Source of the DNA: Pseudomonadota bacterium
Lineage (GTDB): Bacteria > Pseudomonadota > Gammaproteobacteria > UBA5335
Direction: 5' to 3'
DNA length: 5,033 bases
NCBI GenBank assembly: GCA_021783685.1
Contig: JAJXTQ010000165.1
Coordinates: 1 to 5,033 of the forward strand
Positions within the stretch are counted from its first letter, which is position 1; the number at the start of each line of letters is the position of its first letter. The notes under the pieces are model-generated. The model made no database searches, was not told where the DNA came from, and was given only the letters and a program-made list of their open reading frames with translations. Of this stretch, positions 1 through 5,033 are shown in pieces. A program made the translations under genes and the position numbers.

Positions 1-207
1 ACGGCGCAGCGCATCGGCGTGGGCGTGCACTACCTCAGCCTGCCCGAGCACCCCTATTATCAGGACCGCCTGGGATGGCGTCCGGAGGACACCACCAACG
101 CCATGCGCATCGGTCGGCAGACGGTGAGCCTGCCGCTGTCGCCGGCCTTGACCGAGGCCGACGTCGAGGACGTCATCGCGGCGGTCCGGCTGGGCATCCC
201 GGCGTGA
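1..207 (+). CDS. DegT/DnrJ/EryC1/StrS family aminotransferase, C-terminal end (partial, 5' end outside window)
   Basis: Only the last 68 residues are present, read in frame 1 from the window edge to the TGA at 205-207. The family consists of PLP-dependent enzymes that aminate keto groups of nucleotide-linked sugars in the cytoplasm, for amino sugars of O-antigen, capsule or exopolysaccharide. What is visible is the typical C-terminal end: a GVGVHYLSLPEHPYY stretch (residues 6-20), then a region leading into TVSLPLSPALTEADVEDVI (residues 41-59), which matches the family's conserved 'LSLP-hP-Lt-eD-v--Vi-ai' ending. The PLP lysine and the rest of the active site lie upstream, so substrate and product cannot be deduced. 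Its stop codon overlaps the GTG start of the next gene, which suggests one operon. An ArnB-like or PseC-like role is possible but cannot be separated here. Confidence 0.88.
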   Translation, partial: TAQRIGVGVHYLSLPEHPYYQDRLGWRPEDTTNAMRIGRQTVSLPLSPALTEADVEDVIAAVRLGIPA

Positions 208-902
208 GAACGTGGCTGTTGCAGCGCGTGCCATCCGCCTGGCGACAGTCCGCACGCGCGCGGCTCAACGCCTGGCAGCGCGCGCGCAAGGCGCCCCGCA
301 TGCTGCGCGGCTATCGCGACGCCACGGGGGCGTGGCGTCCCTGGGTGCGCATGAGTGACACGGTGGTGATCCAGCATCCCGAGCGCGTGATCCTGGAAGA
401 CCGCTGTTTCATCTGGCACCACAGCATCCTCGACGGCACCGGGGGGCTGGAGATCGGCGAGGGTTGCCACATCGGCGCCTGGGTGGGAATCTTCACGCAC
501 AGTTCCCATTTCGCCCTGCGCATCTACGGTCGCCACTATCTGGACGTCCCGCAGGATCGGCGCGCCGGATTTCGCACGGCGCCGGTTGCCATCGGCCGCT
601 ATGTGGCGATCGGCGCCAGCAGCCTCATCATGCCCGGCGTCACCATCGGCGACGGTGCCGGCATCATGGCGGGATCGATCGTGCAATCGAACGTCGCGCC
701 CTTTGCGCTGGTCGGCGGCAATCCGGCGCGGGTGCTGGGCGACATGCGCCGCTTCGACGCTCGCCTGTTGCGCCAGCATCCGGAACTGCGGCCCTGGTAT
801 GAGGAGTGGCAGCGGCGCGATGCAGCCTTGCCGGAGGCGACAACCGCAGGATCCGTCGCGGCGCGCGATGAGGCGGATTCGACGGCTTGCCCGGATGCCT
901 GA
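204..902 (+). CDS. Left-handed beta-helix (hexapeptide repeat) acyltransferase, WcaF/NodL-type
   Basis: Predicted cytoplasmic O- or N-acyltransferase (usually acetyl-CoA dependent) that decorates a sugar or lipid-linked glycan; 232 residues. The hexapeptide repeats appear as LEIGEGCHIGAWVGI (residues 82-96) and again as VAIGRYVAIGAS and VTIGDGAGIMAGSIV (128-160), the isoleucine/valine-glycine pattern of a left-handed beta helix. FTHSSH (97-102) is the likely catalytic histidine loop. The VGGNPARVLGDM segment (170-181) is the typical cap after the helix. Residues 1-50 are Arg-rich with no clear domain, and the last ~22 residues look disordered. I chose GTG 204 because it overlaps the aminotransferase stop (GTGA), implying translational coupling; no good Shine-Dalgarno is seen. 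ATG 300 is an in-frame alternative that would remove 32 residues. Following a sugar aminotransferase, it could N-acylate the amino sugar made there, but O-acetylation of the polymer is equally possible. Confidence 0.85.
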   Translation: MRTWLLQRVPSAWRQSARARLNAWQRARKAPRMLRGYRDATGAWRPWVRMSDTVVIQHPERVILEDRCFIWHHSILDGTGGLEIGEGCHIGAWVGIFTHSSHFALRIYGRHYLDVPQDRRAGFRTAPVAIGRYVAIGASSLIMPGVTIGDGAGIMAGSIVQSNVAPFALVGGNPARVLGDMRRFDARLLRQHPELRPWYEEWQRRDAALPEATTAGSVAARDEADSTACPDA

Positions 903-920
903 ACCACACGGTTCAATGCC

Positions 921-949
921 GGGTGACCGGGCGCCAGGCCCGGCCACCT
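921..949. terminator. Candidate hairpin between convergent genes
   Basis: CCGGGC (927-932) and GCCCGG (938-943) form a perfect 6-bp stem around a 5-base loop. After one A/C mismatch (926/944) the stem continues with GTG (923-925) pairing with CAC (945-947), plus one or two more pairs. It sits between the ends of two converging genes, where a bidirectional terminator is expected. No T-tract follows on either strand, so it does not meet the intrinsic-terminator pattern fully. It may instead stabilise 3' ends or work with Rho. Confidence 0.4.
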
Positions 950-960
950 CGCCGCGATGT

Positions 961-1395
961 TTACTTGCCGTTCAATTCAGGCGCGGGGATGAAGGTGTAG
1001 CTCTTGTGCACGTTGGTCAGATCCCCCTTGGGGAAGCTGGCGTAGGCGTCCATCTTGAGCGTTTTCCCCATCCCTTTGGTGAGGATCATGATGCCTTTGG
1101 CATTGGCATCGCCGAAGTAGGCTCCGACGGCATCGACGTCCTGTTCCAGATTGGCCTTTTCGCTGGGCGCAAAGGCCATGGCTTCCATGCCCCCCCAGTA
1201 GCAGTCGCCTTTCAGGCAGCGACCATAGGCACGGATCATGGGCTTGCCCTTGTCCAGCTTGATCTGGATGGATTTCACCAGCCCGCTCTCGTCTTGGTTT
1301 TTCCAGTAGCCCAGAAAGTCATCGGCACCGGCATGAGCCAGCGGGGCTGCCAGCAGCAAGGCCAGGACTCCAAGCAGTTTGCGCGATTGAATCAT
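961..1395 (-). CDS. Small secreted protein of unknown function with a Cys-x4-Cys-x-Trp-Gly motif
   Basis: The 144-residue product has a clear Sec signal peptide: basic Arg-Lys at 5-6, a hydrophobic core at 7-19, and Ala-His-Ala at 20-22 for signal peptidase I. A mature periplasmic or secreted protein of about 122 residues is therefore predicted. The mature part begins FLGYWKNQDESG (residues 27-38), alternates hydrophobic and charged residues like a small beta barrel, and carries YGRCLKGDCYWGG (57-69), whose Cys60 and Cys65 could form a disulfide. The opening 'G-x-W-x-N-x-D' followed by 'G-x-C-x4-C-x-W-G' resembles small secreted proteins usually annotated as hypothetical; I cannot assign a function. 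The start is supported by GGAG (1405-1408) nine bases upstream. The gene opposes both flanking polysaccharide genes and has noticeably lower GC (about 57% over 180 bases counted), so it may not belong to the cluster. Confidence is for a real gene, not for a role. Confidence 0.85.
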   Translation of the reverse strand: MIQSRKLLGVLALLLAAPLAHAGADDFLGYWKNQDESGLVKSIQIKLDKGKPMIRAYGRCLKGDCYWGGMEAMAFAPSEKANLEQDVDAVGAYFGDANAKGIMILTKGMGKTLKMDAYASFPKGDLTNVHKSYTFIPAPELNGK

Positions 1396-1404
1396 GGATA
1401 CACA

Positions 1405-1408
1405 CTCC
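1405..1408 (-). promoter_or_regulatory. Ribosome binding site of the secreted-protein gene
   Basis: On the minus strand this reads GGAG, nine bases before the ATG at 1395-1393. It is one of the two clear Shine-Dalgarno matches in the window and supports that ATG as the true start. Confidence 0.6.
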
Positions 1409-1500
1409 GAATGGCAAGGGTCAAAGGGCCGCGCGCGGCGCAGGGCGGGCGCCTCGCATGGCGTGAGCGCCGCACAAACAGCCCGGCAACAGGCGAGGCA

Positions 1501-1509
1501 ATCCTAGCA
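1501..1509 (-). promoter_or_regulatory. Possible extended -10 promoter for the secreted-protein gene
   Basis: The minus strand reads TGCTAGGAT, that is a TGn extension plus TAGGAT, which matches the TATAAT consensus at 4 of 6 positions. The -35 position (around 1524-1529, TGGCCG) is poor, as is common for extended -10 promoters. It would give a leader of roughly 100 bases before the ATG at 1395. The inverted repeat at 1522-1548 would overlap its -35 region. This is weak evidence from a short motif in GC-rich DNA. Confidence 0.22.
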
Positions 1510-1521
1510 GTCCACATGCCG

Positions 1522-1548
1522 GTCGGCCATCTGTCGCGACAGGCCGAC
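1522..1548. repeat. Nested inverted repeat in the divergent intergenic region
   Basis: GTCGGCC (1522-1528) and GGCCGAC (1542-1548) are inverted copies. Between them lies the perfect 12-base palindrome CTGTCGCGACAG (1531-1542), which shares its last base with the right arm. As RNA this could fold into one long stem with a small bulge; as DNA it could be a dimeric regulator site. It lies 45 bases before the flippase ATG and upstream of the divergent secreted-protein gene, a position from which it could act on both. Confidence 0.45.
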
Positions 1549-1556
1549 GATCGGAT

Positions 1557-1570
1557 GAATCGAACGATTC
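1557..1570. repeat. Short perfect inverted repeat upstream of the flippase gene
   Basis: GAATCG (1557-1562) and CGATTC (1565-1570) are perfect inverted copies separated by AA, ending 22 bases before the flippase start. The AT content is higher than in the surroundings. It could be an operator half-site pair or a small 5'-leader hairpin. A 6-bp repeat can also arise by chance, so the functional claim is weak although the symmetry itself is certain. Confidence 0.35.
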
Positions 1571-1592
1571 CTCTCCGCGAAGCAGCGCTGCC

Positions 1593-3056
1593 ATGAGCGC
1601 TTCCTTGCGCCATCAGGCGCTCTCTGGCACGCGCTGGACCGCGTTGGCCACTGCGGTGGGCACGGCATTGCAGTTGCTGCAGGTGGTCATCATCGCGCGC
1701 ATCCTGACGCCGGCCGATTTCGGCCTGATGGCGCTGGTGCTGGTGATACTCGGGTTCGTGCAGAGCTACGCTGATCTGGGTCTGTCGCAGGCATTGATCG
1801 CCCGCGGGCCGGTCGAGCCCAGACGGTTTGCCGCATTCTTCTGGCTCAACGTTCTGCTGGGCCTGGGGCTTTTCATCGCGCTGCTCGTGTCCGCAGCACC
1901 GCTGGCCGCGCTGCTCGGCGCGCCGGCGCTCGCGCCCCTGTTGCCCTTCGCCGGTGTGTCGCTGCTGATCCTGCCCTGGGGGCAGGGCTTCCAGAGCCTG
2001 TTGCAGAAGGAACTGCAATTCAAGCCGATCGCCATCGCCGAAATGGCCGGCAGCCTCGCCGGTGCGGCGGTGGCCATTGCCGGCGCCGCGCAGGGTGCCG
2101 GAGTCTACGCCCTGATCTGGGGACAACTCGCCAATGCCCTGGTGCGCACCCTGCCGATCGCCGCCCAGGGCTGGCGTCGTCATCGGCCCGCCCTGCACCT
2201 GTCACTCGCCGAGTTGCGCGGCGACCTGCGCTTTGGCGCCTTCCAGATGGGCGAGCGCACGCTGGGACTGATCAATGCCCGCCTGGATCAGTTGCTGATC
2301 GGCGCTGTGCTGGGAGCCGAGGCGCTGGGCTACTACAACCTGGCCTGGCAGATGACGCTGCAACCGCTGGCACGGATCAACCCGGTGGTCATGCGCGTGG
2401 CCTTCCCGCTGTTCGCTCGCATCCAGCACGATCGGCCCCGCGTGCAGCGCGGGTATTTTCAGGCGCAACGACTCCTGGGCGCGGTCAATTTTCCGCTGTT
2501 TCTGGGATTGGCCGTGCTGGCGCCGGTGCTCGTGCCGGCCGTGTTCGGGACGCGCTGGGCGCCGGCGGTCGTGCTGGTGCAACTGTTGGCGATGGTCGCG
2601 ATGTTCCGCGCCGTGGGCAACCCGGTCGGCGCATTGCTGTTGTCACAGGGGCGGGCGGGTCTTGGATTCGCCGCCAATCTGGTCATCAGCCTGTTGCAGG
2701 TGCCGGCGGTGGTGGCGGGGGCCCATGTCGGCGGGGCGACCGGGGTGGCGGTGGCGCTGCTGGCCCTGCAAGCCGGATTCTTCGGGCTGGCCTATCGGGT
2801 CCTGATCCGTCCCGTGCTGGGCCCTTGTCTCGCCGCCTATCTGGCGAGCATCGCCCGGCCGTTGCTGGCGGCGGCGATCATGGCCGTGGCCATGGCGCTG
2901 TTGCCGGCGCCGGCTCTGTGGGCGCCGGCCATGCAACTGGCGCTGTGTGGCGGGGTCGGCGCGCTGGTCTACGCGCTTGCGACCCGCCCGCTGCTGCCGG
3001 GGGAATGGCAATTGCTGAGCCAATGGCTGGGTCGACGGGCGCGGGGCACGTCATGA
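1593..3056 (+). CDS. wzx: WzxC-like MOP-superfamily lipid-linked oligosaccharide flippase
   Basis: An inner-membrane protein of 487 residues, a usual length for this group. Such proteins move undecaprenyl-diphosphate-linked repeat units from the cytoplasmic to the periplasmic face in Wzx/Wzy-type polysaccharide assembly. The N-terminus (ALSGTRWTALAT, residues 9-20, then IIARILTPADFGLMALVLV, 33-51) has the amphipathic first helix and 'aRiLtp-dFGl' loop typical of the family. Further segments recall E. coli WzxC: LQKELQFKPIAIAEM, DLRFGAFQMGE, LGYYNLAWQM, RINPVVMRVAFPLFARIQ, NFPLFLGLAVLAP and FRAVGNPVGALLLSQGRA. Hydrophobic stretches run over nearly the whole length, consistent with 12-14 helices. 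ATG 1593 gives the standard family N-terminus, though no clear Shine-Dalgarno precedes it. Its TGA overlaps the glycosyltransferase ATG (ATGA at 3053-3056), so the two are coupled. The transported glycan is unknown. Confidence 0.9.
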   Translation: MSASLRHQALSGTRWTALATAVGTALQLLQVVIIARILTPADFGLMALVLVILGFVQSYADLGLSQALIARGPVEPRRFAAFFWLNVLLGLGLFIALLVSAAPLAALLGAPALAPLLPFAGVSLLILPWGQGFQSLLQKELQFKPIAIAEMAGSLAGAAVAIAGAAQGAGVYALIWGQLANALVRTLPIAAQGWRRHRPALHLSLAELRGDLRFGAFQMGERTLGLINARLDQLLIGAVLGAEALGYYNLAWQMTLQPLARINPVVMRVAFPLFARIQHDRPRVQRGYFQAQRLLGAVNFPLFLGLAVLAPVLVPAVFGTRWAPAVVLVQLLAMVAMFRAVGNPVGALLLSQGRAGLGFAANLVISLLQVPAVVAGAHVGGATGVAVALLALQAGFFGLAYRVLIRPVLGPCLAAYLASIARPLLAAAIMAVAMALLPAPALWAPAMQLALCGGVGALVYALATRPLLPGEWQLLSQWLGRRARGTS

Positions 3057-4219
3057 CGGCCGATCTGCGCGTCCTGCATCGCCTGCCGGTCTGGCTGCCG
3101 CAGACCCAGACCTGGCTCGACCGCCAGATCCGCGCCGTGCCGGGGCCCATCCGCCAGCGCATCGTCGCCGACACGCGCGAGCATTCCGAGCAGTTCCCGG
3201 CGGAGGACCTATGGGTTTTCGCCGAGGCGCCGCGTATGCGCCGGCTGTGGGACAAGACGCTCAAGCGGGCGGGGCTCTGCACCGATTTCGGCTTCGTCGA
3301 GCGGATCGCCCACGCTTTCGGGCCCGATGTGGTGCACAGCCATTTCGGCCACGTCGGCTGGGCCATGGGCACCCTGCCGCAACGACTGCGCGCGGCCCAT
3401 GTGGTGAGCTTCTACGGCTTCGACGTCAACATGCTGCCGCAGCGGGACCGGCGCTGGGTCAGGCGCTATCGCGAACTGTTCGCGCGCGTCGACCGGGTGC
3501 TTTGCGAAGGGCCGCACATGGCCAGCTGTCTGCAGCGACTCGGCTGTCCGCCGGAGCGCTGCCACGTGCATGCGCTCGGCGTCGATCTGCCGGCGATCGC
3601 GTTTCGTCCCCGCACACCGCCCGATCGGGAGCCCTTGCGTGTCCTGATGGCCGCCGGGTTTCGCGAGAAGAAGGGATTTCCGGATGGGCTGGAGGCATTG
3701 GGCCGGGTGGTGCGCCATCATCCGGTCGCCTTGACCATCGTCGGTGATGCCGGCGCCGATGCGGCGAGCCGCGCGGAAAAGGCGCGCATCCTGGCGACGC
3801 TCGAACGCTTGGGGCTCGCCACGCAGACCCGGCTGCTGGGGTTTCAGCCGCCCGAGGTGCTCTGGCGCGAGGCCTATGCCCATCATCTTTTCCTGGCGCC
3901 GAGTGTGACGGCCGCCGACGGCGACACCGAAGGCGGCGCGCCGGTGGTGCTGATCGAGATGGTGGCGAGCGGCATGCCGGCGGTCGCCACGCGCCATTGC
4001 GACATCCCCCATGTCTTGCCCGCGGACTGGCATGCCCGGCTGGCGCCGGAGCGGGATGCGGCGTCCCTGGCCGCGGCGATCGAGGACTGGCTCGCGGCAC
4101 CTGCGCCGCTGTGGGCCGAGCGGCTCGCCGCGGGGCGGGCTCACCTCGAGCGCGGCTTCGACGCCGCCTCGCAGGGGCGGGCCCTGGCCGCGATCTACGG
4201 GGAAGTCACGGCCCGCTGA
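3053..4219 (+). CDS. GT-B fold glycosyltransferase, GT4 family, WcaL-like
   Basis: A 388-residue cytoplasmic or membrane-associated enzyme predicted to transfer a sugar from a nucleotide donor to a lipid-linked glycan. The N-terminal acceptor domain (about 1-190) includes PDVVHSHFGHVGW (91-103) and VVSFYGFDVNML (117-128), typical of this group. The C-terminal donor domain starts near 195 with VLMAAGFREKKGFPDGLEAL (198-216), holding the Arg204 and Lys206/Lys207 expected to contact donor phosphates. It ends in SVTAADGDTEGGAPVVLIE (284-302), close to the E. coli WcaL signature, with the retaining-GT4 acidic pair at Glu293 and Glu302. That pair is nine positions apart rather than eight as in the classical EX7E motif. 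ATG 3053 was chosen because it overlaps the flippase stop (ATGA) and has GCGGGG just upstream; the reading frame is open further upstream inside the flippase gene, but that part is a shadow. Donor and acceptor cannot be read from the sequence. Confidence 0.92.
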   Translation: MTADLRVLHRLPVWLPQTQTWLDRQIRAVPGPIRQRIVADTREHSEQFPAEDLWVFAEAPRMRRLWDKTLKRAGLCTDFGFVERIAHAFGPDVVHSHFGHVGWAMGTLPQRLRAAHVVSFYGFDVNMLPQRDRRWVRRYRELFARVDRVLCEGPHMASCLQRLGCPPERCHVHALGVDLPAIAFRPRTPPDREPLRVLMAAGFREKKGFPDGLEALGRVVRHHPVALTIVGDAGADAASRAEKARILATLERLGLATQTRLLGFQPPEVLWREAYAHHLFLAPSVTAADGDTEGGAPVVLIEMVASGMPAVATRHCDIPHVLPADWHARLAPERDAASLAAAIEDWLAAPAPLWAERLAAGRAHLERGFDAASQGRALAAIYGEVTAR

Positions 4220-4229
4220 GCCCGGATCG

Positions 4230-4244
4230 CGCCGCGGGGCGGCG
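4230..4244. terminator. Weak GC-rich hairpin after the glycosyltransferase
   Basis: CGCCGC (4230-4235) and GCGGCG (4239-4244) pair perfectly around a GGG loop. It lies in the 45-base gap between two converging genes, just after the glycosyltransferase stop at 4219. No T-run follows, only CTGTT on the plus strand. In DNA of this composition such a stem can occur by chance. Confidence 0.28.
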
Positions 4245-4264
4245 GCTGTTCGCTGCGCGCCCTT

Positions 4265-4852
4265 TCAGGGTACGCCCCAGCGCCGATCCAGCACGCTGAA
4301 CACCCGATCGGGATAGGTGTTGCGGCCCAGGCTGCCGTTGTAACGCGCCAGGGCGCGGCCGACGTTGCCGCGTTCCTTGTCGAGATAGAACTTGAGAATG
4401 GTGCAGCCAAACCGCAGATTGGTCGGCACGTGAAAGAGGTTGTCCGCAGGCCGGCCGATTTCATGCAGCCAGAACGGCATGACCTGCATCAGCCCCAGTG
4501 CGCCGGCGCTGGAAATGGCGTAGCGATCGAAATTGCTTTCCACCTCGATGACGGCCAGAACCAGCTCCGGTGCGAGCCTCGCGCGTGTCGCCTCGCGGTG
4601 GATGTAGCGCAACAGGGCCACCCGCTGCACGGGATCGGGGATCTTGCGGGCCAGCCGCCCCGACATGTCCGTCAGCCACACCTCCGCCTCGTAGCGATCC
4701 TCGAAACTGTCGCTGAGGTCGACGGCGGTCATGAGCACGGCGCGCAACTCCGGATCCGGGGGCTCGACCGGGGGTGCCGCCGCGGCGGCACCCATGAGCA
4801 GGAAGGCCGAACCCGCCAGAATCCGGATGATGCGCAGCCGCGGTAACGTCAT
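4265..4852 (-). CDS. Periplasmic lytic transglycosylase, SLT domain (goose-lysozyme-like, family 1)
   Basis: Predicted to cleave the MurNAc-GlcNAc bond of peptidoglycan with formation of 1,6-anhydro-MurNAc; 195 residues. An N-terminal signal peptide (Arg-rich 5-10, hydrophobic 11-26, Ala-rich cleavage zone near 22-26) sends it to the periplasm. There is no lipobox cysteine, so it is soluble rather than an Mlt-type lipoprotein. The SLT domain occupies about 85-195: VIEVESNFD (101-109) holds the catalytic Glu105 followed by Ser106; [15 protein letters not shown] (114-128) is the second signature; NLRFG (145-149) the third; ALARYNGS (167-174) and YPDRV (180-184) complete the fold. It is small compared with Slt70 and lacks the large alpha-superhelical domain. 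AGGA six bases before the ATG supports the start. The ATG also overlaps the proS stop (ATGA), so it is probably translated from the proS transcript. Confidence 0.93.
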   Translation of the reverse strand: MTLPRLRIIRILAGSAFLLMGAAAAAPPVEPPDPELRAVLMTAVDLSDSFEDRYEAEVWLTDMSGRLARKIPDPVQRVALLRYIHREATRARLAPELVLAVIEVESNFDRYAISSAGALGLMQVMPFWLHEIGRPADNLFHVPTNLRFGCTILKFYLDKERGNVGRALARYNGSLGRNTYPDRVFSVLDRRWGVP

Positions 4853-5033
4853 GGGTGATCCTGATGAATGATTTCGGTGCGCAGGAGCGCGACGATGTCG
4901 CCGCAGCCGACGAGGCGGGCGGTGTCCTCGCTGCGGGCCTGGTATTCCACCTGATGGTTGCCGAGTGATCGTTCGCTGATCACGACGCGGTGGGGAATGC
5001 CGATCAGTTCCAGATCGGCGAACATCACGCCGG
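4849..5033 (-). CDS. proS: Prolyl-tRNA synthetase, C-terminal end (partial, 5' end outside window)
   Basis: Only the last 60 residues are in the window, read on the minus strand in frame from 5031 to the TGA at 4851-4849. The enzyme charges tRNA-Pro with proline in the cytoplasm. The visible part is the end of the class II anticodon-binding domain: [20 protein letters not shown] (residues 2-21), then [14 protein letters not shown] (23-36) and DIVALLRTE (45-53). This matches the bacterial ProRS ending 'G-pHr-vv--r-l--g-vEyk-R-----------iv--l'. HisRS, ThrRS and GlyRS share this fold, but the 'VEYQARSED' and closing 'GDIVALL' pattern fits ProRS best, including the E. coli ending with 'IEYKYR' and 'GDIVDYL'. 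The last four bases form ATGA with the transglycosylase start. Confidence 0.86.
   Translation of the reverse strand, partial: GVMFADLELIGIPHRVVISERSLGNHQVEYQARSEDTARLVGCGDIVALLRTEIIHQDHP
4859..4862 (-). promoter_or_regulatory. Ribosome binding site of the lytic transglycosylase gene
   Basis: On the minus strand this reads AGGA, six bases before the ATG at 4852-4850, and lies inside the last codons of proS. It shows that the transglycosylase can recruit ribosomes itself, beyond simple re-initiation after the proS stop. Confidence 0.55.

Noticed and set aside
60..947. Long 295-residue open frame on the minus strand over the aminotransferase and acyltransferase
   Set aside because: Its translation is rich in Arg, Ala, Gly, Pro and His with no recognisable domain, and it lies fully antisense to two genes with clear family motifs. 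Long antisense frames are expected in DNA this rich in GC.
1395..1424. TTGACC (minus, 1419-1424) with TATCCA (1395-1400) as a sigma70-like promoter for the secreted protein
   Set aside because: The -10 element would overlap the start codon, so the transcript would begin inside the gene and miss the good GGAG ribosome binding site.
1396..1592. Search for a sigma70 promoter for the flippase on the plus strand
   Set aside because: No TTGACA-like and TATAAT-like pair at proper spacing was found, so no plus-strand promoter is annotated there even though one is expected.
586..1596. 336-residue plus-strand open frame running from inside the acyltransferase through the antisense of the secreted protein to the flippase start
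   Set aside because: It overlaps three supported genes in other frames and shows no domain; it is a shadow caused by high GC.
1392..2198. 268-residue minus-strand open frame over the flippase and intergenic region
   Set aside because: The Gln/Arg/His-rich translation is the typical antisense of a Leu/Ala-rich membrane protein gene. It has no motif, and the plus-strand flippase is certain.
3209..4144. 311-residue minus-strand open frame over the glycosyltransferase
   Set aside because: It is antisense to a well-supported GT4 gene, with Arg/Gln/Gly-rich content and no recognisable family.
4430..4846. 138-residue plus-strand open frame over the lytic transglycosylase
   Set aside because: It is antisense to a gene with catalytic SLT motifs; the translation has no domain and no own ribosome binding site was noticed.
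1..5033. tRNA, rRNA, CRISPR array, insertion sequence or attachment-site signals
   Set aside because: No cloverleaf-like pattern, regularly spaced direct repeats, transposase motifs or paired terminal repeats were seen on either strand.

Overview
The window is GC-rich, densely packed DNA. It most likely comes from a high-GC proteobacterium, probably a gammaproteobacterium. The reasons are the colanic-acid-type (WzxC/WcaL-like) surface-polysaccharide genes, the proS plus lytic transglycosylase pair, and the two Sec-type signal peptides. The exact taxon cannot be read from the sequence.

Layout. Positions 1-902 (+) hold the end of a DegT/DnrJ-type sugar aminotransferase and, overlapping its stop codon, a left-handed beta-helix acyltransferase. 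Together these look like the tail of a nucleotide-sugar or polysaccharide-decoration operon. Positions 961-1395 (-) hold a small secreted protein of unknown function. It runs against the flow of the cluster and is visibly lower in GC than its neighbours. A short hairpin-bearing gap separates it from the acyltransferase, and a 197-base divergent intergenic region separates it from the next gene. Positions 1593-4219 (+) hold a WzxC-like MOP-family flippase, translationally coupled through ATGA to a WcaL-like GT-B (GT4) glycosyltransferase. Positions 4265-5033 (-) hold a periplasmic lytic transglycosylase, itself coupled through ATGA to the end of proS (prolyl-tRNA synthetase), which enters from the right edge.

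How it fits together. The plus-strand genes form the end of an exopolysaccharide or O-antigen-like cluster: one enzyme to make an amino sugar, one to acylate a sugar, one to add a glycosyl residue and one to flip the lipid-linked unit across the inner membrane. The minus-strand proS/transglycosylase pair is housekeeping DNA, so the 45-base gap at 4220-4264 is probably the border between an accessory polysaccharide locus and the core chromosome.

I found no RNA gene, CRISPR array, insertion sequence or convincing new system. The least explained items are the secreted protein at 961-1395 and the two inverted repeats in the intergenic region beside it.
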